From Liolophura sinensis (taxonomy: Eukaryota; Mollusca; Polyplacophora; Chitonida; Chitonidae): 64,000 nt of DNA. Every line of letters begins with the position of its first letter. The first letter of the stretch is position 1. This document shows, piece after piece, positions 23,034 through 34,690 of the stretch. The stretch is taken from assembly GCF_032854445.1 (NCBI RefSeq), contig NC_088304.1, forward strand, positions 35,017,551-35,081,550, in the 5' to 3' direction. Both the position numbers and the translations under genes were made by a program. A model generated the notes under the pieces. It had not been told where the DNA came from, did not search any database, and saw only the letters and a program-made list of their open reading frames with translations.

Positions 23034-23410
23034 ACGATAGCTCAGTTGGTAGAGCGCCCGCTTCGGGGCCGGTAGATCCAGGGTCAATCCTGGATCGGGT
23101 CACATCTAAGACCTTAACAGAGGAAGGTGTATTTCCTCGCATGGCGTTCAGAATTAGGGGATAGTGCAATGACTGCTTGACACGTATCTGTATTATGGTT
23201 CACGTGGGGCAGCTTACCTACCTTCGGTAAATCGTTTTAGTGAAGCAGCACTAGATAAAGGTGGTAATCCGTTCTGTAACAAGGAGGCACATTACACACA
23301 CACATTACACAAGGAGGCACATTACACACACACTCTAAGGGCTCCTTCGTCGTCAGATGACTGAAAAATTGTTAAGTAGGACGTTAAACCCTAAGCACTC
23401 ACTCACTGGC
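23034..23410 (+). mobile_element. SINE family 2, full length with tRNA head
   Basis: Head GATAGCTCAGTTGGTAGAGC has a good A box (TAGCTCAGTTGG), and GGGTCAATCCTGG forms the B box. The body contains GGGGATAGTGCAATGACTGC and AGCAGCACTAGATAAAGG. A short tandem (CACACATTACACAAGGAGG) expansion is near 23280-23335, followed by GACTGAAAAATTGTTAAGTA, GGACGTTAAACCCTAAGCAC and (TCAC)n. Confidence 0.9.
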
Positions 23411-23715
23411 TCACACAACTTTTCTAAGCAGAAAATTCTAAATAACAAATGCTAAATGACAATCACAACAGAGAACAGAATATATGACACCATTGAGGTC
23501 ATCCTGAGGAAGAGACTGAACATGACAGCATTGGGGACATCCTGAATCTATGAGTCGAAACAGACATTTGTATACCAGCCATCAACCAATATGAACGATC
23601 CAGGTTAACGATGACAAGACCGGCTCCCAAAACGACGTTTTTATCACAAACCACAGAAGAACTAAGAACGTATATACAGTGCCAAATTAGCAAAAAGATG
23701 TTGGAAACGCGCAAG
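23034..23715. repeat. long inverted repeat, right arm (includes SINE family 2)
   Basis: Inverted partner of 16028-16683, about 6.35 kb away. Order on + strand: SINE-2 head to tail (23034-23410), then the non-SINE segment whose minus strand carries the same VSNIFLL/SYWLMAGIQMS open frame. Its right edge abuts a SINE-1 fragment. Confidence 0.85.
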
Positions 23716-23716
23716 C

Positions 23717-23878
23717 GGAAACCCACGATCATCCGCACGTTGCTGGCACACCTTCCCACTAACGGTCGGAGAGGAAGCCAGCATGAGCTGGACTTGAACT
23801 CACAGCGACCGCATTGGTGAGAGGTTCCTGGGTCATTGCGCTGCCCTGGCTAGCTAAACATTTGAGCCACGGAGCCTC
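23717..23878 (-). mobile_element. SINE family 1, head and part of body, reverse
   Basis: AACCCACGATCATCCGCACG, CTTCCCACTAACGGTCGGAG, GAGCTGGACTTGAACTCACA, GGTTCCTGGGTCATTGCG and TTGAGCCACGGAGCCTCC: reverse complement of the head. The tail side is cut off exactly where the inverted repeat begins. Confidence 0.88.
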
Positions 23879-23937
23879 CCCCCCCCCCTACCCCCCCCCC
23901 CCCCCCCCCCACCCCCCCCCCCCCCCACCCACCCCCA
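23879..23937. repeat. poly-C tract
   Basis: About 60 bp of C-runs broken by T and A; length is probably unreliable in the assembly. Confidence 0.9.
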
Positions 23938-24150
23938 CTCGTATCAGTGCAATGGCTCGGGTGGGACAGCTTTCTTATTGGTTTCCGAAAGTAGTCTCAG
24001 TGAAGCAGCACTGGATAAAGGAGCGGTGGAAATCCGGAAGACAAGGAGGTACATTACATGCACTAAAGCACTCCTTCGTCATATGACTGAAAAATTGTTA
24101 AGTGTGACGTTAAACCCAAAGCCTTCCCATTCCCCTCACTCACTAACCAA
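23938..24150 (+). mobile_element. SINE family 2, 3' half
   Basis: GTATCAGTGCAATGGCTCGG, AGCAGCACTGGATAAAGGAG, GACTGAAAAATTGTTAAGTG and TGACGTTAAACCCAAAGC, followed by TCACTCACT. The tRNA head is replaced by the poly-C tract. Confidence 0.85.
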
Positions 24151-24151
24151 T

Positions 24152-24488
24152 CGTCAACCATATAGCACTGAGGATCTGTCGTCAACCATATAGCACTGAG
24201 GATCTGTCGTCAACCATATAGCACTGAGGATCTGTCGTCAACTATATACACCCTTGAGGATCTGTCGTCCACCATATACCACTGAGGATCTGTCGTCAAC
24301 CATATAGGACTGAGGATCTGTCGTCAACCATACACCACTGAGGATCTGTCGTCAACCATACACCACTGAGGATCTGTCGTCAACCATATACCACTGAGGA
24401 TCTGTCGTCAACCATATACCACTGAGGATCTGTCGTCAACCATATACCACTGAGGATCTGTCGTCAAGCCATACACCACTGAGGATCT
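24152..24488. repeat. 28-bp minisatellite
   Basis: About twelve copies of CGTCAACCATATACCACTGA + GGATCTGT, starting directly at the 3' tail of a SINE-2. Confidence 0.95.
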
Positions 24489-25431
24489 TTCAAACGTCCG
24501 GCAGTAGGACTTTGACCCCATTTTATTGACGTCAAAAGTTCATTCATCATTTTGACGTCACAAGAAAGACAGAACGACGTTATAGTAGAAACTGATACAT
24601 GTACATTGTGGACGTTGCGGAACAATAATTTTTTGAGAATAGATCGAGGTCCTTCACGCTAGAGCCATCTTATGGGATTAAAAAATATGCCGCCTTCCCA
24701 TTCCTGACACAAGGTACAAACCACAAACTGATAGAGCCCAGAATGTATACAAAAGGTAGGAATTATGGGATGGATTCATGTAAAGACAGGCAGTATTCAG
24801 TTGCCACTGCGTGATTAAGCGAAAATAACGATTCGTAGTTCGGTGCATTGGCGCGTAATTTAAATCTATATGTCCAAATATCGTATACCATGTTAGATCA
24901 TAGGTTGTCTTTATTTAAAAAAAAACGAACCTCATGTAGGTGCTCTTTTATTGCGACTCTTCAGAGATCCAGCCTTGCCATCTTTCACAAAACATGCATA
25001 TAAAATGCAATATCTGCATAACCCAAGGTTAAGCGAAATTAAGCACGATTAATGCGACATCCTGGACACTCCTCTCAATAATACTCACAATAAAATTATA
25101 CTCATTGCACAAGTGAATACACTTAAGATGAGGGCATCTGATGGAATATCCTTGACGCACTTCCATTAGCTGCGTGCACTATGCATTCGCTCAAAAAGCC
25201 ATTGAGTATTGTTTGGTACACAGGTGGTCGTGTAGCCCGCGATGTAAACAAGATGTGTAGCAAGATGAGGCAGACAATTTCTTACACATTGAAAGTGCGG
25301 GTGCATAAAGATGGTACGTACAAGGTACACAAGTTCCTGTGCAAATTTGATACAATTAATGTGTACCTGTGATATACATATTTTGTGTATCTTTTATACA
25401 CTAATGCTTTCAGAAAATAATATTTTGTTTA
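24489..25431. other. intergenic, no feature seen
   Basis: No supported gene or repeat. Confidence 0.5.
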
Positions 25432-25703
25432 TTTATTCATTCCATTGTTGTTCTACGCTGTACCCAAGAATATTTTACTTATACGATGGCGGTCAGTATT
25501 ATTTGGTGGGAAGAAACCGGACAGAGCCCGCGGGGGAACCTCCGATCGTCTGCAGGTTGCTGGAAGACATTCCCACGTAAGACCAGGGAGGATGGAGAGG
25601 AAAGCAGCATGCAATGCCATTGGACTTGAAGTCAGTGGATGAGAGGCTTCTGGGTCATTGTGCCGCGCTGGCAGGCTAAGCACCTTGACCAAGGACGCCC
25701 ACC
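25432..25703 (-). mobile_element. SINE family 1, near full length, reverse, diverged
   Basis: Tail TTTATTCATTCCATTGTTG, CTGTACCCAAGAATATTTTA, body GAAACCGGACAGAGCCCG and CTGCAGGTTGCTGGAAGACA, head GAGGCTTCTGGGTCATTGTG and GGCAGGCTAAGCACCTTG. Confidence 0.85.
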
Positions 25704-26779
25704 ATAGAGAGCAATAGGCGGAATATATATGTATATAATGGCGCATCTATACTTACGTCAGGTGTATGCACCTGGTGAACATACAGATATACCGGATACA
25801 AGATATAAAGCCTATCTGCGTCAAGACTTGTGGGTCAGTAAAATACCGTTGTGCCCAAAGTTAGGACATACCATGCGGTGCTGGCTATGCATAAAGAAAC
25901 ACAAATGTTACTTTAATTTTCACCGAACCTTACGAAAGAAGTGCGTGGAAAACTAATAAATTTCGCACCAAAATCTCTATTGTGTGTACAGTACAAAATA
26001 TTTGGGATTATATATGGCGCATCGTATAACAAATGTGCGTGGAAAATTACTTTTAACCTTTATTTTCTACATCTCGGCAATGACGCAGGCCTGTGGATGT
26101 TTTGCTAGTATTTATAGGCTTTTGTATGAATGAATAGGAGCTACTGGACGAGGCTCATTGTTGGTGCTTACAGCCCTGACGCGCGGGTAAAGCTTAATAT
26201 TGGCCTACATGGACGAAAATATAGGGACGCATGCGCAGCTGGACAGAAATGTACATGTAGGTTGTAAGCGGTAAAGTACATTCTCGTGTCAGCACGCTAT
26301 GGTATGTACCATGGGACACAATTCATGCCGAGGTTCATGGCTCAGTTATTACCCACCGGGAGCTATTTTTAACCAGAGGATAAATTTAATTGTATTTACC
26401 TACCCTTCAATATTGTTTACTTCATTGTGCATACTTATATAGTAGAATAACAATATAATTAAGGCATATCTGCACCTAAGTGTTTGACACAAGTGCCTAA
26501 TTATAAATGATCTCATATTATATTGTTATCTTTTTTCTGTTATTTTAAGAAAACTGTCAACAAGCGCACGGATTTTTTCGGTCGATTGAATTCTGGAGTA
26601 GTATTTTTTTTTAATATTAGCCAAGTTAAGTTATATGTACACAAGGACTACACGAGGCGAGCTACATCGGTGCCTCCGCAAAATGGACAACTTCATACTC
26701 CGCATGTACAGAACCCAGAACTGTAAACGGGTCTCAGGATGGCTCACATTTTCGTGTAATTTCACATCTTCCGTTTGTA
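25704..26779. other. intergenic, no gene seen
   Basis: Open frames up to about 75 codons; none recognised. Confidence 0.5.
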
Positions 26780-26995
26780 TGACCCAAGAGCCTCCCACCA
26801 ATAAGGTCGATGTGAGTTCAAGTCCAGTTCATACTGGCTTCCTCTCCGGTCGCACGTGGGAAGGTATGTCAGCTGCGAATGGTCTTGGGTTTCCCTCGGG
26901 GTCTGCCCGGTTTCCTCCCACCATAATGCTGACCGCCGTCGTATAAGTGAAATATTCTTAAGTACGCAGTAAAACACCAATCAAATAAATAAATA
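26780..26995 (+). mobile_element. SINE family 1, most of element
   Basis: TGACCCAAGAGCCTCCCACC, GTGAGTTCAAGTCCAGTTCA, GGCTTCCTCTCCGGTCGCAC, CTGCCCGGTTTCCTCCCACC, CGTCGTATAAGTGAAATATT and AAAACACCAATCAAATAAAT. Confidence 0.92.
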
Positions 26996-27129
26996 CAACT
27001 CCCTAATACACTGTTCTCTCGGTATTGCTTTGAATGCGACAGATTTCGAGTAAGATGGATTTGGGTGATCACTAGCCTTCAATAAGTTTTCCATTCGGTC
27101 GTGGTCGAGTGAATTCACGTGAAAAAAAA

Positions 27130-27296
27130 AACATTTTTTTAGAGCACCCGCAATGAGGTAAGGTGTACGGGGATCAAACCCGGGTCATATCATTCAAAGA
27201 GTTTTAAAATTGGCTTGTTTCTGTCTTGCTTGGCGCTCAGCACTGATAGGTACTCAGGTTAAAACAAGGAAATGGGATGGGTTGGCCTGGTGACCC
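27130..27296 (+). mobile_element. SINE family 3, 5' part (split by a SINE-2 insertion)
   Basis: Head-like GGGGATCAAACCCGGGTCAT (B-box-like GGATCAAACCC), then TTGGCGCTCAGCACTGATAG and GGTTGGCCTGGTGACC. The same order is seen at 55434-55615. Its continuation is 27634-27745. Confidence 0.6.
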
Positions 27297-27633
27297 TATA
27301 ATGTGAGTGATTGAGTGCTTGGGGTTTAACATCGTACTTAATAATTTTTCTGTCATATGACGACGATGGAATCCTTAGGTTGCATGTAATGTGCCTCCTT
27401 GTTCCAGGGTGGACTTCCACCGCTCTTTTATCCAGTGCTGCTTCAATGAGACGCCTTACCGAAGGCAAGTAAGTCGCCCCGCCCTAGCTATTATACTGAT
27501 ACGGGTCAACCAGTCGTTGCACTATCCCCTTCACGCTGAACGCCAAGCGAGGAAGTTACAACTTCCTCTTTTAAGGTCTTAGGTGTTACTCGACCCAAGA
27601 TTGACCCTGGATCTACCGCTCTGTATAATGTGA
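27297..27633 (-). mobile_element. SINE family 2 insertion with 10-bp target-site duplication
   Basis: Reverse SINE-2 (27307-27623): tail GAGTGATTGAGTGCTTGGGG, GTTTAACATCGTACTTAATA, body TTTATCCAGTGCTGCTTCAA and head GATTGACCCTGGATCTACCG. It is bounded by TATAATGTGA at 27297-27306 and again at 27624-27633. The host is a SINE-3 copy. Confidence 0.9.
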
Positions 27634-27745
27634 CTGGGTGGGGTGTTATGTCTGGTGTCCTCGGCCATATACTTTAGTGGCGACAAGACTTACTCCTCGT
27701 CATAATTGTTAAGAGCAACGTAAAACCCAAAGCATACATACATAC
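27634..27745 (+). mobile_element. SINE family 3, 3' part after the insertion
   Basis: CTGGGTGGGGTGTTATGTC and TGGTGTCCTCGG resume the SINE-3 order. The tail ATTGTTAAGAGCAACGTAAA + ACCCAAAGCATACATAC resembles the SINE-2 tail, suggesting that families 2 and 3 share 3' ends. Confidence 0.55.
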
Positions 27746-29280
27746 AAAATATTGTTTAAGTTACACAAACCAAACGGTACAATGCATCACAATGTAAGCG
27801 AAGCTTTTATATCCATTTGATAGATCTGATTTGTAGACTGTAGATAAGGTAAGAGAATGAAAATGTTATATTTTAGTGAGTGGGCTTCCGTATCCAATTT
27901 CAGGAAAACACAAGTTAAAGGTGTCGCAAAACATTTGTATGAAATGACGCGCATGGAAAAAACCAGGATCGCTTAAAATAAAAATTTTACGTGCAGATAC
28001 ACTCAAAAAATTAATCTTAATTTTAATAGAAAGTCTGGGTGATGTAAGAATGTATTCTTTTATCAGAACACAATATTCTGTCATGTTCAGCATGATATTG
28101 TCTTGGGTTATTAGAACTTTTATATTGGAGTAATACAATATGTGTGTTACATTTAACAGAATCATCAGCTGTTATTTTTACAGTGTACCTTCTTGTTCGT
28201 GTGTATTAGTAGGCTTACCAGCATGATACTTGCTTCTGACGTGCATTGTCAGGACTATATAGCGGTTAAAGCTCAAATATAGAAAGCTATATGATTTGCT
28301 CCTGTGACTTCGCTGACGTATGGTGCTGAAAAGACTCAATGTAGATTATATCCTATACGCATTTCCACACGATTTCAACACTTCACTGCAAGCGTTTTAG
28401 GGCCTATAACACATGTATATATCATGACTATATAGGCATAGCCTATATAGTGTACGACAATTTGTGTGTTTGGGGGGGGGGGAGGTGAATTGATGTCGTG
28501 CAGATTGATGTCACGAAATTGAATTAGCCGAATTTCTAATGTAGTGTAGTGCTTGTAATTGGAAACTGTGGTACGTGGAAGTTTTCTCTCATGAGACGAA
28601 TATATATGCCGTATATCAGGCGGAAATACCACCATTTACAGGAAAGCAATAGTTATGCTGCTCGTACACACTTCTTCCCGGGAAGCGCGCTTATCTTACT
28701 CTGTACCCACGAAGACGAATGTACACTCCCCGCCTACCCCTCGACACTACACACATCCCTACTACATTACTCTTCGTTTGATTTCTGTGGAAACTGTCAT
28801 TACTGGGAAATAACCCCTATAACGAGCTGTTAATGTAGGCCTTTGTGTCCACGTTAGATATTGATGTCATATCCTATGTCACATAATCTCTATAATCCTG
28901 TAATTAAAGCAAGATGACGCCGATGCATTATTCAAGGAAGAAGAAAAAATGGACATCCCGTCACTGTACCAATTGGAAGGAGGAGAGTGAGCGGAGGAAG
29001 GGAAATGTGGTGGGGCGCTGGCTTAGAAAATAAAAGTGCAAACTCGCTGCGACCGTCGGCTAGGTCCTTGGCCAATGAGACCGCGTGGCAGAATGGACAT
29101 GTTGCTTTTCGGGTGAGTCACACAAATGAGATAAAAATGGAATACCGGTACGGGACAAGCAAAAATATACGCTACACACTAACATGATGTTCCTGATGCA
29201 TATATACAACTCAAGTTCTTGGTTTCATGACGTTTGTGATGTTTGTACCTACATGGAAACGGCAAGTTATTAAACCAAGA

Positions 29281-29282
<2 letters not shown>
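27746..29282. other. intergenic, no gene seen
   Basis: Contains a G-run (28474-28483). A 94-codon open frame at 28549-28833 has no recognisable similarity. Confidence 0.5.

Positions 29283-29347
<65 letters not shown>
29283..29347. repeat. (TA)n microsatellite
   Basis: About 65 bp of uninterrupted TA dinucleotides. Confidence 0.97.
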
Positions 29348-29349
<2 letters not shown>

Positions 29350-29387
29350 CGAAAATTTTACGAAATAGCCAATGTTGCTCACTGAAT

Positions 29388-29452
29388 TTATTTGATTTGG
29401 AGTTTCCTACCGTGCTCAAGAGTATTTCACTTATACAACGGTGGCCTGTGTA
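29388..29452 (-). mobile_element. SINE family 1, 3' fragment, reverse
   Basis: ATTTGATTTGGAGTTTCCTA and CGTGCTCAAGAGTATTTCAC, the reverse complement of the family-1 tail. Confidence 0.7.
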
Positions 29453-29488
29453 CTGTATATAAATATCCAGTAAGTGTGATTATTGAGA

Positions 29489-29640
29489 TATTTATTTATT
29501 TGATTGTTGTTTATCGCCGTATCCAATTTAGAATACCGGCATCTCATTTTATATAGGATGGCAGTCCTTGTCCGGGTAAAGCATACACAGTGGAAATTAC
29601 TGACAGACTTTCTCACCTGTAATAGCCGGCCTACAGATGC
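29489..29640 (-). mobile_element. SINE family 1, diverged, reverse
   Basis: ATTTATTTATTTGATTGTTG and TATCGCCGTATCCAATTTAG, then weak body similarity (TGGCAGTCCTTGTCCGGGTA). Confidence 0.6.
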
Positions 29641-30190
29641 ACAACCCTTGAAGACAAAGTGGGCTTAAATAAATGTAAGACTCCACAATGAAACTGCCCC
29701 ACAATTATCATTAAGACTTTATTTTTAACCGTGTTTAGTAAATTTTATACAAAAAAACCCCAAACAAACAACAACAGAAGACTCACTTTGCAATCAGTGA
29801 ATTATGTAAGAAAAGAGTTGATTTAACTTAAAAATAAGACATGAATGAGAAAATTTGGTTTGATTAGCTGATATAGGCTGCTTCTTTTGATGGTCTGAAC
29901 TACAAGCTATATAGGCCTAGGCTCCTATGTAACACCAGAATTCTGTAACACTTTACAGTTTATAACTGCTGTTAAGTTAATAGTTAGAAAAATAAATAAA
30001 TAAATAAAATAGGTATATACACTGTCAAAGCTATCCCAAAAATCTTGATCTCTTTAACTGGCATCTAGCATTGCCGTGAATTTAGATAGGCCAGTTTATT
30101 TAAAATGAGTGAAATAATATGAAGCCGGACTCCAAGCGTGTATGCGCAAGCCACTCTTCAGATTTGAAGGTAAATTTATACCTCAGCAAC
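29641..30190 (+). other. upstream region of SMPD4
   Basis: Contains an (AAAT)n stretch near 29990-30008. No TATA box stands out within 100 bp of the ATG. The promoter and 5' UTR probably lie here, but I cannot place the transcription start. Confidence 0.45.
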
Positions 30191-30256
30191 ATGGCGGCGT
30201 CCAGGGCGATGTCTTCGTTTTCTGCATCAACTAGTTTTGGCGGTGGAAATGTTTTG
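30191..30256 (+). CDS. SMPD4: SMPD4 exon 1 (start codon)
   Basis: ATG in context AACATGG; MAASRAMSSFSASTSFGGGN VL, phase 0 end, donor GTAAGA. This start is chosen because the next exon continues in frame and the length fits the family's N-terminus. The short Ser/Ala-rich start is not itself diagnostic. Confidence 0.8.
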
Positions 30257-33200
30257 GTAAGAAGGTCTTAAAACACAGGCTTTGTATAAGCGTTCGATTT
30301 TCTGGGCTGACCGCAGATGGCGTAACTTGGGTGTAAATTAGCGTCGAAAGACTTCAACACCTTCTCTTAACGTCCTCCTAACGGCCTACGAGTCTCGAAG
30401 CTTACAACGTAAATTTCGTACTCAACGAAGGTCCAGGCCGATCGCCTTTGTTATCAAACAAGTTTCGCGAAAATAAAAGTCACCAACCTAAACACCTGCT
30501 TTCTGCACTCACGGCACCGCCACCATACGTCCGAACTTCCCCAAGTCTGCGCTAACGGCACACAAACTTTCCTGCACTAAAAATACAAGCTCTTTGTTAA
30601 GCCATTTTGGGTTGAATTAAGAAGATTGAAGTTGTTCTTGCAGACAAGAAAGGAAATATAATAGTTTACTCGAAGATTTCAATACCTAAACTCAGTTACA
30701 TTTCATACCCAGAAGTAGGTCAGGTGACACTTCAAAATGACTGTCAGTGGCAAGGCATTCAGTAGTTCAAAGTTCTTGCAGTTAGCTTGACCACAAGGCA
30801 GTGAGTTAATTAATTTCATCGGTGAGAATAATAAATTAAGAGGATAATATTAGAGATTCCACCAGAAAATTAAATATAAATGAGCAGAGAAAGTGTGTTA
30901 GATCGCCATAAATGGGAAGATGAGAGTTTGAAATCCATGCCATGTTTTTTTTAGAGCCAGTGATGGACTCAGTCTTACAGTTCATGTCAGAATTTTGAAT
31001 TTAGATGGACTACCATCCTCTCCATCAGATGGCTATGCCAGATGTCACATTATCAATGTATTACCACACTGAGCTGGTCAGCTTCATACATTCCTGGTAT
31101 GATTCAGGATAAACTGGAAGTTACACCTTATATTAGCATCATAATATGTTAATTATTACCCTGACCTGATAGATTTATGCATCGCTAAACAACTAATCAC
31201 AGGGTGCTGGCGCCTGAACCTTCAGTTTTATGCTGTAGTCAACAGGTAGAGTAACTAAATTTGTGAGTTTCTGCTTTCTAGCAATTCTGCTATGTTTGGA
31301 CTTATATAGCAGTTCCCAATAGCTTAAACAATGACATTTGCATATTCAGAAAGCTCACCATGTTCCTGGCTAGAATCCCCAGGTCACATAGCAGCAGGAA
31401 TAGAAGGGACATTTGAAAATCAAATCTATAAAAGAAAGTCGACTTGTGCTTATCTAGTAAATTATTGCATAACCTTTTGTCAGCCACCAAACAAATCAAT
31501 TAACTTGTATTTCTTCCAGGCACGATTACAGACTGTGTTCAATGTTCCATTGCCGGCTAGACTGTATGAAGCCGAGGTCTTTATCAAAACCACCAGTACA
31601 AAGGTATGGATGAACTTGCACAAACATGAATTATGTGTATGATTCAACACTGACTGTATATGTCTCTCAGTGGTGTGACATTTTCTCAGATCAGGCTTCT
31701 GCCCACAGGTGCATGTAAATACAAAGCATGGGAGACATTTCAATAGCCTTTGACCAAACTTTGAATAATCCTTATTTTCCCCTCTATTTCTTTGTTTATT
31801 TGATTTGTCTTTTACGCCATGCTCAAGAAGATTTCACTTGTACAAAGACAGTCAGCATTATGAATAGATTAGAGGTTACAGGAAACTGGGCAGAGTCTGG
31901 GGGAAACTCGCGACCATTCGCAGGTTGCTGGCAGATGTATTTTCCCTCAAAGTTACACTCTTTCAATGCCATCCATGAAATTTACAAGTGTAAAACTTGT
32001 TACATGTTTTTTAGGTACTTTCAACATAAATTTTGTGACAAAATCCATGGCAGATTACATCCCACTGAGCAATTGCCATTATTAATAGCTAATTATTCAT
32101 TTATACTTGAAGATTTATCTGTTTTAACAGGAGTTGAGAAATGTCTTGCCAATGTTGTTGGAGAACATCTTTGGTTTTGGCAATGAGCCAGGCTGGGGTT
32201 TGGAGAGACTGACCATGTCGTACCACCGGCAGGAGTTTGAGTATGGGAGACGTTTCTTCTCACCCGAAGGCTCTCTACTGAAGGCCATCTATGCTTTACA
32301 GTCTGATCCCTACCTTACCTATGAATTCCCTCTCTCTTGTCTCCCGGTGAGTTATGAGACATTTTGTTCATATTTCATATCTGCCACACTTTTTAGTAAA
32401 GCTTTTACTAGTACTTATTTGTCTGTGTGTCTGTCTGTTAACAACTTAACAGGAAAAGTTATGCATAGATTTGGATAAAAGGCAGTGGACAGGTTGTCTT
32501 TGGGCTATTAAAAGGACCAGTCAGTTACATTTTTGGCCGTGATCCTGGTCAGATTCAAACAATTCTTTATCATACCACATCATAACACACAAATGTGGGT
32601 TTTTTCTTTTATGTTGTAATATGTGTAGTGCCAAACACAGTTTTGTCCCAGTGTTCCAACTCATGCGATTTTGTACAATTCAATATTGCAGGCGTTGTTC
32701 ACTGGGAAAATGCATCTCATCAAGTCTCTGAGACATTGATTTATATTTATATCTAATTTTACACCATATGTTTGTGTTGACTTTTGAATTTGAAAATATA
32801 TTAGGCTGTTGCTGGCTACTATCTACTGGTCCCTGGTCAGCAAGGTTGCAGGTTGAAAACCCTGTTTGCACTGCAGTTTTATTGAACCTAAAGCAAAGAC
32901 TGGTTGCTTTAGGTTCGATTTGTCCTCCAACAACAGTATTGTAATGAGGGAGACTTGTATACATACATATAAAAGTTGTATTGTGGATTGTTTCAGAGCC
33001 CAACAAGGCATTCCCTAGAGCAGGGTGGTCTCCCTTTGTTCCTGGTGAACAAGCTGCAGTCCTCTAACATGGGCCGTTCTGTCCTCAGTCTGGGTATCCT
33101 TACACACTTCTTTTTCCGTGGCTAAAACAAGTGTCAGCCCTCTAGACAATTCAAACTTGGCATATAAGCATCTAACCTCTAAGGCTCTACTGTGTGGACC

Positions 33201-34481
33201 CAGATTAGGTTCTTTTCCTTACAGAAATAATTTCATCCTTAATGAGGGCTATGACCCAAATGTGTTTCATGTTTTGACAATGACGCCTGCAATGCTGTAG
33301 TTGCAGTAGTTAAAGATTTGAAAAATACTTCCAGGTAAAGTTGGTATAGAAACTATGTACAGATTATAGTGTATTACATGTATAAATGAAATCCATTGTG
33401 GGATGGAAGTGAACTCTTGTATTATTTGACTGGTGTTTCTTGCTTTATGTTAGATTGTTTATAATACTGAGCTAAGCAGTCCCTCTTAAGCAAAGACAAA
33501 TGACATGAATGACATTTGAACATAAATGAAATGACATGAATGACATTTGAACGTGTGATGGTCCTAGCCAGCAGACTGCATTATTAGCGATACCTCCTCA
33601 CTATGGGTGGGTAGTCCACACATCCGTGTTGCATGTATATTCATTTCTTAATATTCTCACACACACTTTGTAACTTTCCTTAGCTAACGTTCAGGTGCGT
33701 TCGAGTTTTATCTGTTTCACTTTGCCTTCTTTCTGGTGAACAATCAGTGGCAGAAGCCCTCTGTGAGCTGGAACAACCTGATGGACTTTCTGTACCCAGT
33801 CCTCGTTGAGGACTACCTCCATTATTATCTCCCTTTAGAGAAGTCAGCATTGACCAGCAGGTGCCCCATCCCTGCTCCTGTCAGATCACCAGTTGTCTCC
33901 CCTGTCTCTGTGGCGTCTGGGTAAAGTGTCTGGTTATCAAGAAGAAGTTTCCTGGAAACCTGTACTGAATTTTCTGTGCAATTTGCTTTACGTGAAAAAT
34001 ATCCCTGTAGAGACGTATCAATGATCTAGTCTGAGACCCCATCATGTGGCAATTTTCCCTTGATGTTGTTTGATCAGAAAAAAGCACAATGTTATTTTTA
34101 GCTATATATCAGAGTTGGGTGACATGATTTGTTTTTGTGTAACAGAATGTACAGAGTCACTTTTTTTCAAAAATTTCAGTTTTCTGTCCATTAGGAGAAA
34201 TGCAATTTTATCAAAATGTACTGGTATTAGCTCCCCATAACATCTTTGTGTGGACTTGATGTTTTCAGGCCTGTGCCAGGGTTTTCCCCTCCCATGTCAC
34301 ATTATAGCCCCAAATCTCCACGTAGCAGCCTGCTTCGACCTTCTCTTAACTCCTCACTCCACCAGCAAAGTTTTTCTGACCAGCCAGTTATAGACCAGGG
34401 AGAGACAGAGGTGTGGAGGTGTCACACTGTGGTACAGGTGAGTGCTATGCGATAATCACCTCTGTGTATAAGATAATATTG

Positions 34482-34512
<31 letters not shown>

Positions 34513-34604
34513 GTTATAGACCAGGGAGAGACAGAGGTGTGGAGGTGTCACACTGTGGTACAGGTGAGTGCTATGCTATAATCACCTCTGTGTATAAGAT
34601 AATA

Positions 34605-34690
<86 letters not shown>

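Noticed and set aside
23034-23105. tRNA gene (good A box, tRNA-like arms)
   Set aside because: It is the head of a SINE-2: the SINE body follows immediately, and the acceptor stem does not close.
28549-28833. 94-codon open frame
   Set aside because: No similarity recognised, no splice or promoter evidence; length is compatible with chance.
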